A stretch of DNA of 64,000 nucleotides from NCBI RefSeq assembly GCF_030265065.1, contig NC_080414.1:19013501-19077500 (forward strand), in the 5' to 3' direction. Of the stretch, positions 1-13,100 are shown piece after piece. Origin of the DNA: Corythoichthys intestinalis (lineage: Eukaryota > Chordata > Actinopteri > Syngnathiformes > Syngnathidae). The notes beneath the pieces were generated by a model. It worked only from the letters and a program-made list of their open reading frames with translations, did no database searches and had not been told where the DNA came from. The position numbers and the translations under genes were made by a program. Every line of letters begins with the position of its first letter. Positions within the stretch are counted from its first letter, which is position 1.

Positions 1-36
1 TATACAAAACATGACGCTGTATATCTTTCGGAATTC

Positions 37-42
37 TTTATT
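37..42 (-). promoter_or_regulatory. Probable pan3 polyadenylation signal
   Basis: AATAAA on the minus strand, about 1.13 kb beyond the pan3 stop. The stretch 43-1175 between stop and signal has no other gene and reads as an A/T-rich 3' UTR with several short A-runs. Assigned by position only. Confidence 0.5.
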
Positions 43-1175
43 AAAATACTGCTGTACACACAAATATTACAAAGTTTGAGACATTGTAACACAAAGGGCA
101 AAAAAAAAAACATACTAAGATGTTGGTTGTGGAGTGTGTGTGAGGAGTGGGCAAGGGTGTGCGCGTGTGTGTCGGGGGTTCGAAAGCACCACATTCACCA
201 AATATGTCTGGGTTAGTACATTATCTAACACAATCACCACCCCCACCAACTAGCCAATTCATTCCTATTTGGGTCTGATACAGGATAAGGGGGCTGGACA
301 ATCATGACCAATGACGGCCAATCACATTCAATTATCGGGATAGTACATATGAGGGGGGGATCCATCTTTTTCACCATTGTGTCTCTTCATTCCTGCTTAC
401 ATTGGTCCACAGATAAGAAAGTTAGCCTCCCGCTTCGGCAAAAACTCACACAAAAAAAATGCTTTTTCTAAAACAAAAAAAAAAAGAGCGGGCGACATTC
501 TGAAATGAGGCAGCTGCCAAACAAGGGTGGTGGGCTTGTCACCAAAGCGTCCGTTAACCTAAAGCAATTAGGACCACCCTTCCGAACCTTACCCCAGTGG
601 TTTTTCCTATCCTTGGGCAGGGGTTGGGCGCCCAGTTTAAAAAGCTTCTAATAGAAAACGGCTGGTTCCACGTCATCAGAAGTCAATCTTTGTGTGTGTC
701 TCTCTGTACACCTTGTATTCATTCACACATAAAAAAATAATCCCAGAAAAATTAAAATCTTAGTGCATCCTCTTGTGAAAAGTACCCACGATACGCCCTT
801 ACCGTCCCCCCCACACACACAGCGGTAGAAAGAAACAATAAAAGCAGGAAAACCTGTTCAAAAACCCTAAGGTTTGCATTGGTTTGTTCCCCAAAATTAA
901 AAAAAAAAAATGTCATCATTCGCCATTCCGAGCGTCCGTCACTTATCCTTTTTCCAGCTTGCAGGTTTTTGTTGTTGTTTTTTTAGGAAACACTAAAAAA
1001 AATACACTTTAGAGGGGAAACAAAAGCCTTCCCGGGTGGACAGTGTATGCGACTGAGGCCTCCTGCTAAAAATGCTGATGTTGAAATGTCTCGCCAGTTC
1101 GCAGGCCCGCTTACCCGGTGGATGGCCCGCAGTAGTGCAAAAGTAGTGCGCCCGCCAGGCCGGTAGGGGGCCCCG

Positions 1176-4100
1176 CTACAGGTTACCGGAGGCGGCCGCC
1201 TGCAGCTCCTGGAAGGTGCTGTCGAAGCAGCGCTTCAGGTCCGAGTAGGTCACCACCAGTACGCTCTTTTCGTCCCGTGACACCAGGCTAATCTTTTCCG
1301 GACCGCCCGCGTCCAGCTAGCAAAAACAGTCAAATGCAAAAACTTGCTAATAGCGCAAAAATGTAAACTCGAGAGGGTAATTTGTAACGAAAAAGTGACC
1401 GACTTTGTTGAGACAAGAGACGATGTGGCTGAGGTCGATCCACGGCGTCCCGGATTCGGTCACCTGGTGGAAGAGGTGGTCCCGGAAAAGCTTGAGTAGG
1501 TATCGGTCACCCGTCTCCGACCACGTGGGGTCCTTCTGGAACCTGTGATTTACAAGCCACGTCACTTGTTAACGGTTCTATGATCACGGCACAAATAGAG
1601 CTTGCTAATGGGGCGGCGGACTCACTCGGGCCTCTCGTTGATGGTGCCCAATTTGGCTAACAGGCGGAAGAGGCGGCCATTTTGCACCTCCTAAAAAGCA
1701 CAGACATTGTCCTTTAGATGCTATTAACCTGGTTTGCATGCAGACTTTTTCTTCATTCCACACAAGCTAAAGGATGAACTATTTACAAGTGATTCGATTA
1801 TTACGATCTGGTGTACGTTTAATCGGAACGTCTGTTTTACAGACATATGATAAATATCACCTTATTCTGCAGTTGATTGCAGTTAGAGTTCATTATTCCA
1901 TGCCAACATATACATGAAACGGTTATAATTTTAATCGATTTGGAAAAGGGAATACAGGTAGTCCCCAAGTTACGAACAACTTCAGTTCCTATGCTGGTGA
2001 CATAACCCCAATTTCTGCACAAATCGGAATTAACCCTTTAAGTACCCCTAGAATCTCAAAATAACTATCCAAAAGCATGTAACGTATTGGCCAGAATATA
2101 AGATGGCCCTGATTATAAGACGACCCCCTCTTTTTCAAGACTCAAGTTTGAAAAAAGACTTTTTGAACTACAGAAAATAATTACAGTACATCTGAAACAA
2201 ATGATTATAACAATACATTTGAGAGAAAAAGCATGTTACTTTGCCTCATTCAAATCTTAATATTAGGGCTGCCAAAATTATCGCGTTAACGGGCGTTAAT
2301 TAATTTTTTAAATTAATCCTCGTTAAAATATTTGACGCAATTAACGCATGCACTGAATGAGCCGCTCTCGCATTGCCTCAAACAGATTTCAATGACGCCG
2401 TTTATGGACATTAAGAGTGAAGAGAATGCCACCGGCCGCTTGGGGGCAGCGCAGCACCGTTCCATACTAATGTTATTCCTTCTAATAGTGGGAGAATTAG
2501 TAGTTGTGAGACGTTTATGCTGTTGCTTTGTGCTCCACACATATTTCGCTTCAATGATATCTGGCGCCATCTAGCGTCGTGAATGGGTATAATGTGTAGA
2601 CCCCGAATATAAGACGACTCCCACTTTTCAGTCAAATTTCACTGCAAAAAACACGGTTTTATATTCGGGCCCATTCAGTATTATACGTAAGTGTACTGTA
2701 TCTCTTTCTCTGTATCTCTCTCGCTCAAATGCACTCTTCCTCGCGTGTGCGTGTACGCTCTTCTTTGTGTGCGCAAATACATTCTTCCTCGTGTGTACAT
2801 GCTCTCTTACCCGCACCCGCGCCAAAATAAAAACAGGCATCACAAAACAAAAGTCAACATTATAATCAAATACATATTTCGCCAAAGGTCAGAATGATCA
2901 TATTGATAAAATTAAGTAAAAAAAATAAGGTACTGTGAGGTACTGTTTACGCGACTAAAAAAAACAAAACAACTGGAGACAAAATGGTGGACGGGACTCC
3001 GGCATCGTTAAGTCAAAATCATGCAAGTCGGGTACGTTGTAACCCGGGGACTACCCCTGTAATTCATATCATTCCGATTCAGCTCGTTTGTGCCGATTCA
3101 GGTGTTTATACAGAGTACTGGTATTCGGTTTGGTCATATTCCGACAGTAAATGGAATATTTGGCTCCATTAACCAGTCTACTATCAGCGTATAAAGTTTT
3201 GGCATGAAAGTTTTCTATTTTGTAAGGCGGTGTGATTTTCGAAGTGGACTATTTACACCATTGGTGGTGCGCTGGCGACCTCTGGTGGTACGCAAAATAA
3301 TGAACGAAGTAATACGTGCATAATGTAATCATGGTTTGTGACAATGAATATTAGGGTTGTTCCGATCATGTTTTTTTGCTCCCGATCCGATCCCAATCGT
3401 TTTAGTTTGAGTATCTGCCGATCCCGATATTTCCCGATCCGATTGCTTTTTTTTTTGCTCCCGATTCAATTCCAATCATTCCCGATAATTTTTCCCGATC
3501 ATATACATTTTGGCAATGCATTAAGAAAAAAATGAATAAAACTCGGACGAATATATACATTCAACATACAGTACATAAGTACTGTATTTGTTTATTATGA
3601 CAATAAATCCTCAAGATGGCATTTACATTATTAACATTCTTTCTGTGAGCGGGATCCACGGATAGAAAGAGTTGTAATTCTTAAAGGATAAATGTGACTT
3701 TGTATATTGTGACTAAATATTGCCATCTAGTGTATTTGTTGAGCTTTCAGTAAATGATACTATAGCCATTTAACTGTTCTGCCCAAATGCATGATGGGAA
3801 GTGCAACCATGACTGTGCGTAGTGGTACCAATTGATATATCTTCTCTGCGTTGGGAAATAACATAGCGTGTTAAGAAAAAGATCAACTACTACCTTTCTT
3901 CCCCACATTGCGTCCCACGATATTTCTAATCAGTGGGAGAGGGATTGTAAGGCTTTAGCCAACTAAAAAAAGGCTCCAAAGGCTGCCAAAATTCACTCTA
4001 CTCATTTAACGCTGCCTTTTAGCTCTATATATAGGTAAAACGGCGGGATTATAGATTGAACGCGACAATGCGTGAGTGAGTCATGCAGCGCATGTGTTAA

Positions 4101-7100
4101 CTGCGTTAAATATTTTAACGTGATAAATTTTTTAAAAATTAATTACCGCCGTTAACGCGATAAATTTGATAACACTAATTTAAGCCTAAACTAAAGACTC
4201 TGGATGAGTGTAACATATTATGTCTGTAACGTTAAATACAGTTAGGAAACGATTTAATTAAAAAATATATATATATTAAAAAAAGGCATGTTCGATATTT
4301 TTTTGCCGATTCCGATACTTTGAAAATGACGTGATCGGACCCGATCGCCGATCGATCGGGACATCTCTAATGAATATAGCATTGTACTTTTTAGGAATAT
4401 GATGTGCTGTACAACAAGCCTTCATATGAAAGTGTGGAATTGTATTGGACCATTGTGCAAAACCAGTACAGTGATCCCTTGTTTTTCGCAGTTAATAGGC
4501 ACCAGAATCCGCCGCGGTAAGTGAAAAACCGTGAAGTAGCGCCCCCCACAACCTCCCCCAAAAAATAAAAATAAATAAATTGTGTGTGTTCAATGTATCT
4601 ATTCAGATTTAGCATTGCAAAGTGACACATATAAAACATGCTTAATAAAAATAAATTCATCAAAATATTTTTTTTTGAAAACCTGTTTATATATATATAT
4701 TTTGATAAATTGTTTTTGAGCACTTCAAAAGTAATAATTATGATAAGTTTTAAACATGTTACTGTCCCACCAAATTATTTTTAAAACAATAATAAAGTAG
4801 AAAAATGCTTGTTTTTATTAAATGCTTCATTGAGTAAGTCCACTCAAATCTGCTCAAGCTGCTCACTGACACACGATTTGTCACAGCAACTTTTTAACAA
4901 GTTAAACGATGATTGACACATACGGCGCTTTGAAGTTTAGACTCGACTTCCAGGCATCTCTGGCAAGATCAAACCTTAATATCTGTCGATCATCGTTTAC
5001 TTTAATAAGCAAATTCAGTGCACTACCTGACCTAGAAAAGGACCAGGAGTGAGAGTGAGACTATGGCTACGTTCATACTACAGGTCTTAATGCACGAATC
5101 CGATTTTTTCGTGTTTTTCCGACTCGAGTGAGGCATTAACTTGACGGTCTGAACGTGACAAGTCGCATAGAACGGGACCATTTCAAATCCGATCTGGGTC
5201 ACTTTCGTATGTGGTCTAAATCCGATCTGGGCCACATTTTTCCAGACTGTCGCGGCGGTCTGTACTGTCCAGTCCCGCAAATCGGATTTAATGCAGCAAT
5301 TACGTCATCAAATAGCGAGAGAGTCGTTACCGTAGCGATGCACCTGTGCGTTATTAGCGCCTAGCTTGCAGTGAACACTGCTTTTGGGAAGGGCTGCGCT
5401 TGACAACAGTCATAAAAAATAAAAATGGGTTGAGGATAAGCCTGAGAATGCTCAGTTTTCTCTCTGTTCCAAGTGAGCAATATTTCAACATTGCCTCCAC
5501 GGCCGAGAGTCGGGACAAACTGCCCGTATGTGTGTGTGACGTGCACGGACAGTGCGTGCATGCTATCGATCCATATAAACTTTGAATATAAGCCTAAACG
5601 GGGATTATTTATGTCTGTTATTTGTGTCCACCTTTTGAAAAGCAAAATATGATATCCCTGGAATGATGGATGACGTCTGTCATTTGTTTTGATGCTTCTG
5701 CGCATGCGGGTCTTCTTGCTTAGCGCGTGTCCGACTGCGAATTAGTGCGCATGCGTAATACTTGAACGGTCTCAATGGATAAAGGCAGTCTGAACGGGCA
5801 CGCCAAAAAAACGGATATGACAAAAAATCGGATTCGTGCATTAAGACCTGTAGTATGAACGTAGCCTATGTGATTGGATCGGTTATTTATTTTCTAATTT
5901 AAAAAAACAAATAAAAATCCGCAATGGACTGAGGACACAAAATTTGAAGCGCGAAGTAGCGAGGAATCACTGTATATATAAAATTATATAAATTAAATTT
6001 ATGTAGTATCATGAACATAAATGAGTATAAATAGTCAAATTGATGTATGGATTAGAATTTAAATAAGTAATTAAATTGATTAAAATTAATTTTATGTTGA
6101 TTTTGTGAGACTTGAACCCGGGCTGTCTGAGTGACATCCTTTGAATTAAAGTCGGGTAAGTGAAATGAAAAAAAATGTACATATTGTGGGAAATGTAAAA
6201 ATGACATCATTACAACTATAATAAAGTGTCATGATATAAGGAATATTTTGGAAGGGGTAGATGTTTGACCAACACTTTTTTTAAAATAATGTTTTTGTAT
6301 TAATGACTACACTACACGACAGACTAGACCTTGCAGCTTTTCCTCCACCAAACACCAAGCACAAGTTACCTTGGCCAGGTCCTCCTCGATGACATCGTTC
6401 CTCATCTGCGACGCGTCTAGTTGCGTGTAAAATCGGGCTCCTATCATCGGCATGATGTCATTGACGCTGCGCAGGCGGGACTGTTCAGTCAGCAGGTATC
6501 TGGATGTATGGGAAGAACATTTATGTCACAATACTGGCAAATTTGAACGTGAAATGTGCCGTGACTTCAAAAATGAGGTTAGGCGGAACCCATTTTCTTA
6601 CAGTATAAGATTTTTGAGGTCTGATGAATAGTTGATAGACACCAGCTCCATGGCCTTCTGCAGGTTCTCCCTCTGAATGCCGGCTAGCGAGTTACAGGCT
6701 AGCGCCAGCACGACTTTTCCCAGCGACACCAGGTCAGCTTGCTGAAAACAGAGACGTGGTTTGAATCCCTGGTGGTGCCGACCATGTGTGAATCGGCCGT
6801 CGGGCGGTACCTGGTATTGCGGCATTAGGGCCATGTGGTTTGTTTGGCTGTTGTCAAACGTTAAGACGTCAAACACGCCGACACAGTTCACACGTAACCT
6901 GCACATAAAGAAAAATAAGTACTGTCAATAGTTTTGACAGTTTGATGAACTGTGGAGCAGCCAATGAGTTGAAAAGTTTTTTTTCCCTTATATTTTCAAA
7001 CATATGCGACTCAAGACTTCTAATCGACAATTTATGCAGTTATGTTTGTGCAGCACAACACCCACCGAGTCTTGCCCGTGATGAGGATCTTGCTGGGGTC

Positions 7101-10100
7101 CATAACCCGGCACGCCAACCCTGCAGTGTGGATGGTACGCAGGGCCGAGCTGAGCTGGACGATGTAGGCCCAGATGAGGGACTCGGGCAGCAGGCCAGCG
7201 TGCTGTCGTGGCGGGGGAGGTTCGTGTTGTCCTGCACGCACGAACGCACGCACGCACTTTTATCGTGCCAACGCAGCTTGTGAATGGGATGACATGCAAA
7301 CCGACAACTTCCTTATCTGGCCGCAGAGAGCTTTTCCACTCATTATTTATTGTAAGTTAGAGTAGTGTGGTTCTCAAAAGCACTGAGAGGAAACAAGACA
7401 ATTGCATGAATAAATGAAAACAATGAAAAGGTAGCTCGGCAGCAACCATAGTAAGGATAAGCAGTAGTAAAAAATAGATATTTTGATATACAGTGCTTAA
7501 CAACTCAGGAAATGTATCAAATTCGCCATAGCTCACAATGTAGGGTATTTTTTTGAAGTATATAAAATTGAAAATATTCAATATATGAAATTTTAAAAAA
7601 TACTCAAGTGCCTCTTAAGTGAATTTGGATTATAGAACAGAAACACTGACAGTAACATACAGTAGTAGAAGAATAAGCTTTGTTGCTATAACTTGCTTTT
7701 CCTGTGAGTGCTCTTCTATTTCTCATCTATGAATGTTCCTGACATCAGTACGTGAATATTCAATTGTTTTGAGAGTTTAATAAAAAAACAAAATCGTGAT
7801 TGCCATTATTACATCTGTGGCATTGTATATTAGAATTAAGCTAAAAGGTTTTTGGAAGCACATGAATATGAAATGCATTTTAATGCAGAGAGATATTTGC
7901 CATTAATCACATGCTTTTACCGTCCAATACGTGTCCTCAAAGTAACTACGGTGGTATGAAAAAGTATCTGAACCGTTTGGAATTTCTCACATTTCTGCAG
8001 AAAATCACCATCAAATGTGATCTGATCTTTGTCAAAATCACACAGATGAAAAACAGTGTCGGCTTTAACTTCAACCACCCAAACATTTATAGGTTTTCAT
8101 ATTTTAATGAGGATACTATGCAAACAATGACAGAAGGGGGGGGGGGGGGGGGGGGGGGAGTGAACCATCACATTTAATATTTTGTGGCCCCCCCCTTTGG
8201 AAGCCATAACTTCAACCAGACGCTTCCTGAAGCTGCAGATCAGTCTGGCACATCAATCAGGACAAATTTTGGCCCATTCGTCTGTACAAAATTGCTGTAG
8301 TTCAGTCAGATTCTTGGAATGTCTGGAATGAATCGCTGTCTCTTGGCCACTCCTCAACATGTATTTTGTTCTTCTGAAATCATTCTGAAGTTGATTTACT
8401 TCTGTGTTTTGGATCATTGTCTTGTTGGACCATCCATTCTCTCTTTCCATCAGACAGACGACCTAAGGTTTTCCTGCAAAACATCCTGATAAACTTTTGA
8501 ATTCATTCTTCCATTAATGATTGCAAGTTGTCCAGGCCCCGTGGCAGCAAAACAGCCCCAAATCATGATGCTCCCTCCACCATGCTTTCACGTGGGAATG
8601 AGGTGTTGATGCTGGTGAGGTGTTCCATTTTTCCTCCACACGACGTTGTGTGTTGCTCCTCTTTCACAAAATATTTTGCCAAAAAGTATCCAAGTGCCTT
8701 TTTGCAAACATTAAATGAGCAATTTTGAACAACAGTGTCTTCCTCCGTGGAGTTCTCTCATGAACACTATTCTCGGCCACAGTTTTACACATAATTGATG
8801 TGTGCACAGAGATATTGGACTGTGCCAGTGATTTCTGTAAGTCTTTAGCAGAAACTCTACGGTTCTTTTTTACCTCTCTGAGTATTCTGCGCTGAACTAT
8901 TGGAGTCATCTTCGGTGGACGGCCACTCCTTGGGAGAGAAGAAACAGTGCCAAACTCTCTCCATTTGTAGACAACTTCTCTGACTGTTGATTGGTGAACA
9001 TCCAGGCTTTTAGAGATGGTTTTGTACCCTTTCCCAGCTTTATACAAATCAACAATCCTTGATCGCAGGTCTTCAGACAGCTCTTTTGACCGAGCCATGA
9101 TGCACATTAGACAATGCTTCTCATCACTATAATTCTTACCAGGTGTGTGTTTTATAGTGTGCAGGGCAGCTTTAAACCACCCATCAGTGATCGGGCACAC
9201 ACCTGACTTAAATTGTTTGGTAAAAATTGGTTTCAATTTTTCTTTTTAAGTCTCCTAAGGGAGAGGGTTTACTTACTTACTTTTCCCCCGTCTGTCATTG
9301 TTTGCATGCTATCCTCATTAAACTATGAAAACCTATAAATGTTTGGGTGGTTTTAGTTGAAGCAGGCACTGTGTTTTCATCTGTGTGATTCTGACAAAGA
9401 TCAGATCACATTTGATGGTAATTTTACGCAGAAATATGACAAATTGGGTCAGATACTTTTTCATACCACTGCATTTAATTTGATGTCAACTAGCAAATTG
9501 GTGACTTTTCCTGTGTGTTGTTGTTTGCTACACTGTTCCCATTTTGGGTAACAACTTACAGCACCTGCCTAAAGATCGCTTTCAGCCACAGTTTCCCCCT
9601 CATGTCCATGTTTCGATAAAAGACGAAAATGAAAATCGAAAGCGTCCCTAACTTTGTGTGCTGCCCGCTGCCTTCTATATCAAACGATATGCATGCTTTA
9701 ATTGGTTTTAAGTGTCTAAGCGAATGACCTAATTACCGCCTGTTAGTGGGTCATCAAAACAAGTGTGCCAAGCCCCTCCCCTTCCCCCAAAAAATCCACT
9801 TTAAGAGGAAGAGCAGCTCACCCCACTTTCTCTTGGTGAAATACGAGTCGGCTGCTGGGTCGTTAAAATGTCTGCTGAACATGGTTTCTGCACCCGCGTG
9901 GAAGTCATAGGAGAACACCAACGCTTCATGGGAGCACCAAAAATGGGAATATCAATGAACATCATTCGTTTTACAGTTAAACAAAAATAGTTTGTGTTTT
10001 GGTACACCAAAAATGTTCACAAGGCAATGTCACCTACAGCACGTTACAATATCATGAATTTAGAACATTATAAATTCATTAAAAAATATAGAAATGTTTT

Positions 10101-13100
10101 TAACAACAAAAATTGATGATAATGAAAACACAAATCTACATTCTCCTGCTAAATTTTACAAAATTTTATTGTGTTTTGGGGCATTACTTAACAGAGTAAT
10201 TGTTTAGTTCAACTTATTTTAGCAAGGAGCTGCTAACATTAAGTAGTATGCATGAATTATGACTGGAATGAAAATGACCTGAGAAGACTCCTTACAATCT
10301 CAATTATTTATCTTTAAAAAGTAGGAAGTAGTTCCATCTCAATTTTATTGTTCTGTGTTCATTTTTTTTGACTCACAGTGGTCTCCAAAGGCCTTTGTGG
10401 TGAAGACCTCCCTCAGGGTGACCGAGTTGGAGTGCTGGATCTTCTTCCACATGTCCACCAGCATCATGCATTTGGTGTTTACGAGGCGGAAGCCTGAACA
10501 CGATAATATGAAATAAACCGAACATATATTAAACACATATTATAAACAAACATATAGAGCTGGGTTTCCCCAGAAAACTTGCAAAGCCTGGTAGTATATA
10601 ACCCCCCCGGCAGCTTATCATACTTTTGCGAAAAAAAATAATTAAAATGTTGACAGGAATTTTGAAACTCCGATAATTATGTGTTAATATGGGCCATTTA
10701 TCAACAATACTCGAATGTCGAGTTTTACAAAAAAAGCAGTTAAGGCTTCAACAACTAATCGGTTCATAAATTTGTTACCAATTAATTTGACAATCTTTTT
10801 TGCCGGCAGCTATGAGTAGTCCCGTTTGGGTCCTTGTTTGTATGTAATGTGAGGCTGCGCGAGCACCAGTGATTAGAGTAAGCGAGAGAGAGTTCACTGC
10901 TGCAGTGTCAATAATATAGGTGTCGAGAGTTATTGTTTTTTGTGTTGTTAGAGCCAGTGTGCCTCCGTCAGACGTGAGTAAATGAAGCCAATTGTTTATA
11001 TTTCTTGTTTATGAGACGTTACTACTTATCGCGGAGAGCTAAGCTAGTTAGCGATTATGCTAATCAGTGTCTTAAGTGTTCCGTTTGTATCGTTTTGGAG
11101 AAGCATATTAGCACTTGAGTTATTGTTAAAGTTGTCTCATTTCTTTTTATAAAAAAAAACGCACACATAAACCCATTTATATAATAGGTTAGAGCCTTTC
11201 AACACAAACTCCCATTCAAACTGTAAATTGTCATACAAGAGAGTGTGCTTTCAAATTGGATTTGGATTGTATCTATGAACAACTGTTTGATATAAAAAAA
11301 AACTGATTCATTACAGTCAGCTTCCTCCTAATTTCATTTTGTTGTTTAGTTTAAAGAAAATAAATGAGTCATTGACACAATTTATATCAGCGCTTCGCCA
11401 ACAAGAAAAAAAATGTCAAACAGCAGCACTTTTTAAATTTGATGGAACAGGACTTTTGTCTGATTTGCGTACCGATATTTGGTTTATACTCAGAACCCTT
11501 ATTAAAAACTTCACCAAGTTTTATGTACTTAAAACACTACAGTTGTAGACTACAGTTAAGTCAGAAAGCTGTAATAAAATTTTAAAGGATATAGTCATCC
11601 ATTTTGTCTTTATTGTTACTTACTACATGCTTAAAACTACAGGTAATAGAAAAAAGTGACATTTATCCGATTAATCGTTTACAAAAATAATCGTTAGTTT
11701 CAGCCCTTAAAACAGTTTCAACATACTTTTAACAAACATAACTACATGCAATTCTGTGCAATAGCAGAGAGCTGGAACGGGTTAGTTTACATGCCGGACA
11801 TAACATGTCACCATTTCACTTTTAACCGAATCACTAGATTTGGTTAAACTATGAATATTATGTATACAGTGGCATGAAAAAGTATCTGAACCTTTTGGAA
11901 TTTCTCACATTGCACAAACTCTATTCTTGGCCATTGTTTCACATATAGTTGATGTGTGCTCAGAGATATTGGAATGTGCCAGTGATTTCCGTAAGTCTTT
12001 ACAAGACACTCTAGGGTTCTTTTTTACCTCTCTGAGTATTTTGCGCTGAACTCCTGGCGTCATCTTTGGTGGACGGCCACTCCTCGGAAGAGAAGCAACA
12101 GTGCCAAACTCTCTCCATCTGAAGACGACAACTCTGACTGTCGATTGGTGACCATCCAGACTTTTAGAGATGGTTTTGTATCCTTTCCCAGCTTTATACA
12201 AATCAACAATCCTTGATCGCAGGTCTTCAGACAGCTCTTTTGACCGAGCCAGGATGCACATCAGATAATGCTTCTCATCAAGACATGCTTACCAGGTGTG
12301 TGTTTTATAGTGGGCAGGGCAACTTTAAGCCACTCATCAATGATTGGGCACACACCTGACTTAGAATTTTGGTAAAAATTGGTTTCAATTGCTCTTTTAA
12401 GTCTCCTTAGGCAGAGGGTTCACTTAATTATTTTCCCCCCTTCTGTCATTGTTTGCTCAATGCCTCATTAAAATATGAAAATCTATAAATGCTTGGGTGG
12501 TTTTAGTCAAAGCATACACTGTATTTTCATCTCTGTGATTTTGACAAAGATCAGATCACATTTGATGTTGATTTTATGCAGAAATGTGAGATATTCCAAA
12601 AGGTTCAGATACTTTTTCATATCACTGTACTTTTTTGGCACTGTTTTATCTATTCAGGGAAATTAGAGAAGCCTGCTGTCCCGCCAGGGTTATAAAGCAC
12701 TGTAAGGTGATGGTCTCATTAGGCTATCTAATCACCGTGTATCCTCCTTAGGCAGTATGGCAGATCGTCTTTGCTGTTGACTGCCTTGTAGCAGGACGTG
12801 ATGTAACTGAAGTTGCTGGTCTTCTGCATACGGTTAGGTGGAGGCAGCGCCTCCAGTGGAAACAGGGTGTGGTAGCTGTCCACTTCAGATGGAACGTCTG
12901 CACGAAACAGGATGCCATTTCTCAATTAAACAGCTTTCATTGCTTTGCTGCAGATGAGATTCAGAGGCTCTACCTGAGTTTTCCGAATGGTCGATCTGAG
13001 CCATGGTTATCAGGTGCCTGTTTATTAACTCCTGTGGGATGACGTAGTAGGTCATAATTCGGGGTACAACAGTAAGTGGTGATTGGTCAATACCTGTCGG

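Noticed and set aside
2628-2897. ORF rich in His/Arg/Glu repeats
   Set aside because: Low-complexity CGCG/TCTC sequence with no homology or splice context.
8136-8159. Poly-G run as a possible G-quadruplex control element
   Set aside because: A mononucleotide expansion inside a dead Tc1 element; other family copies lack it.
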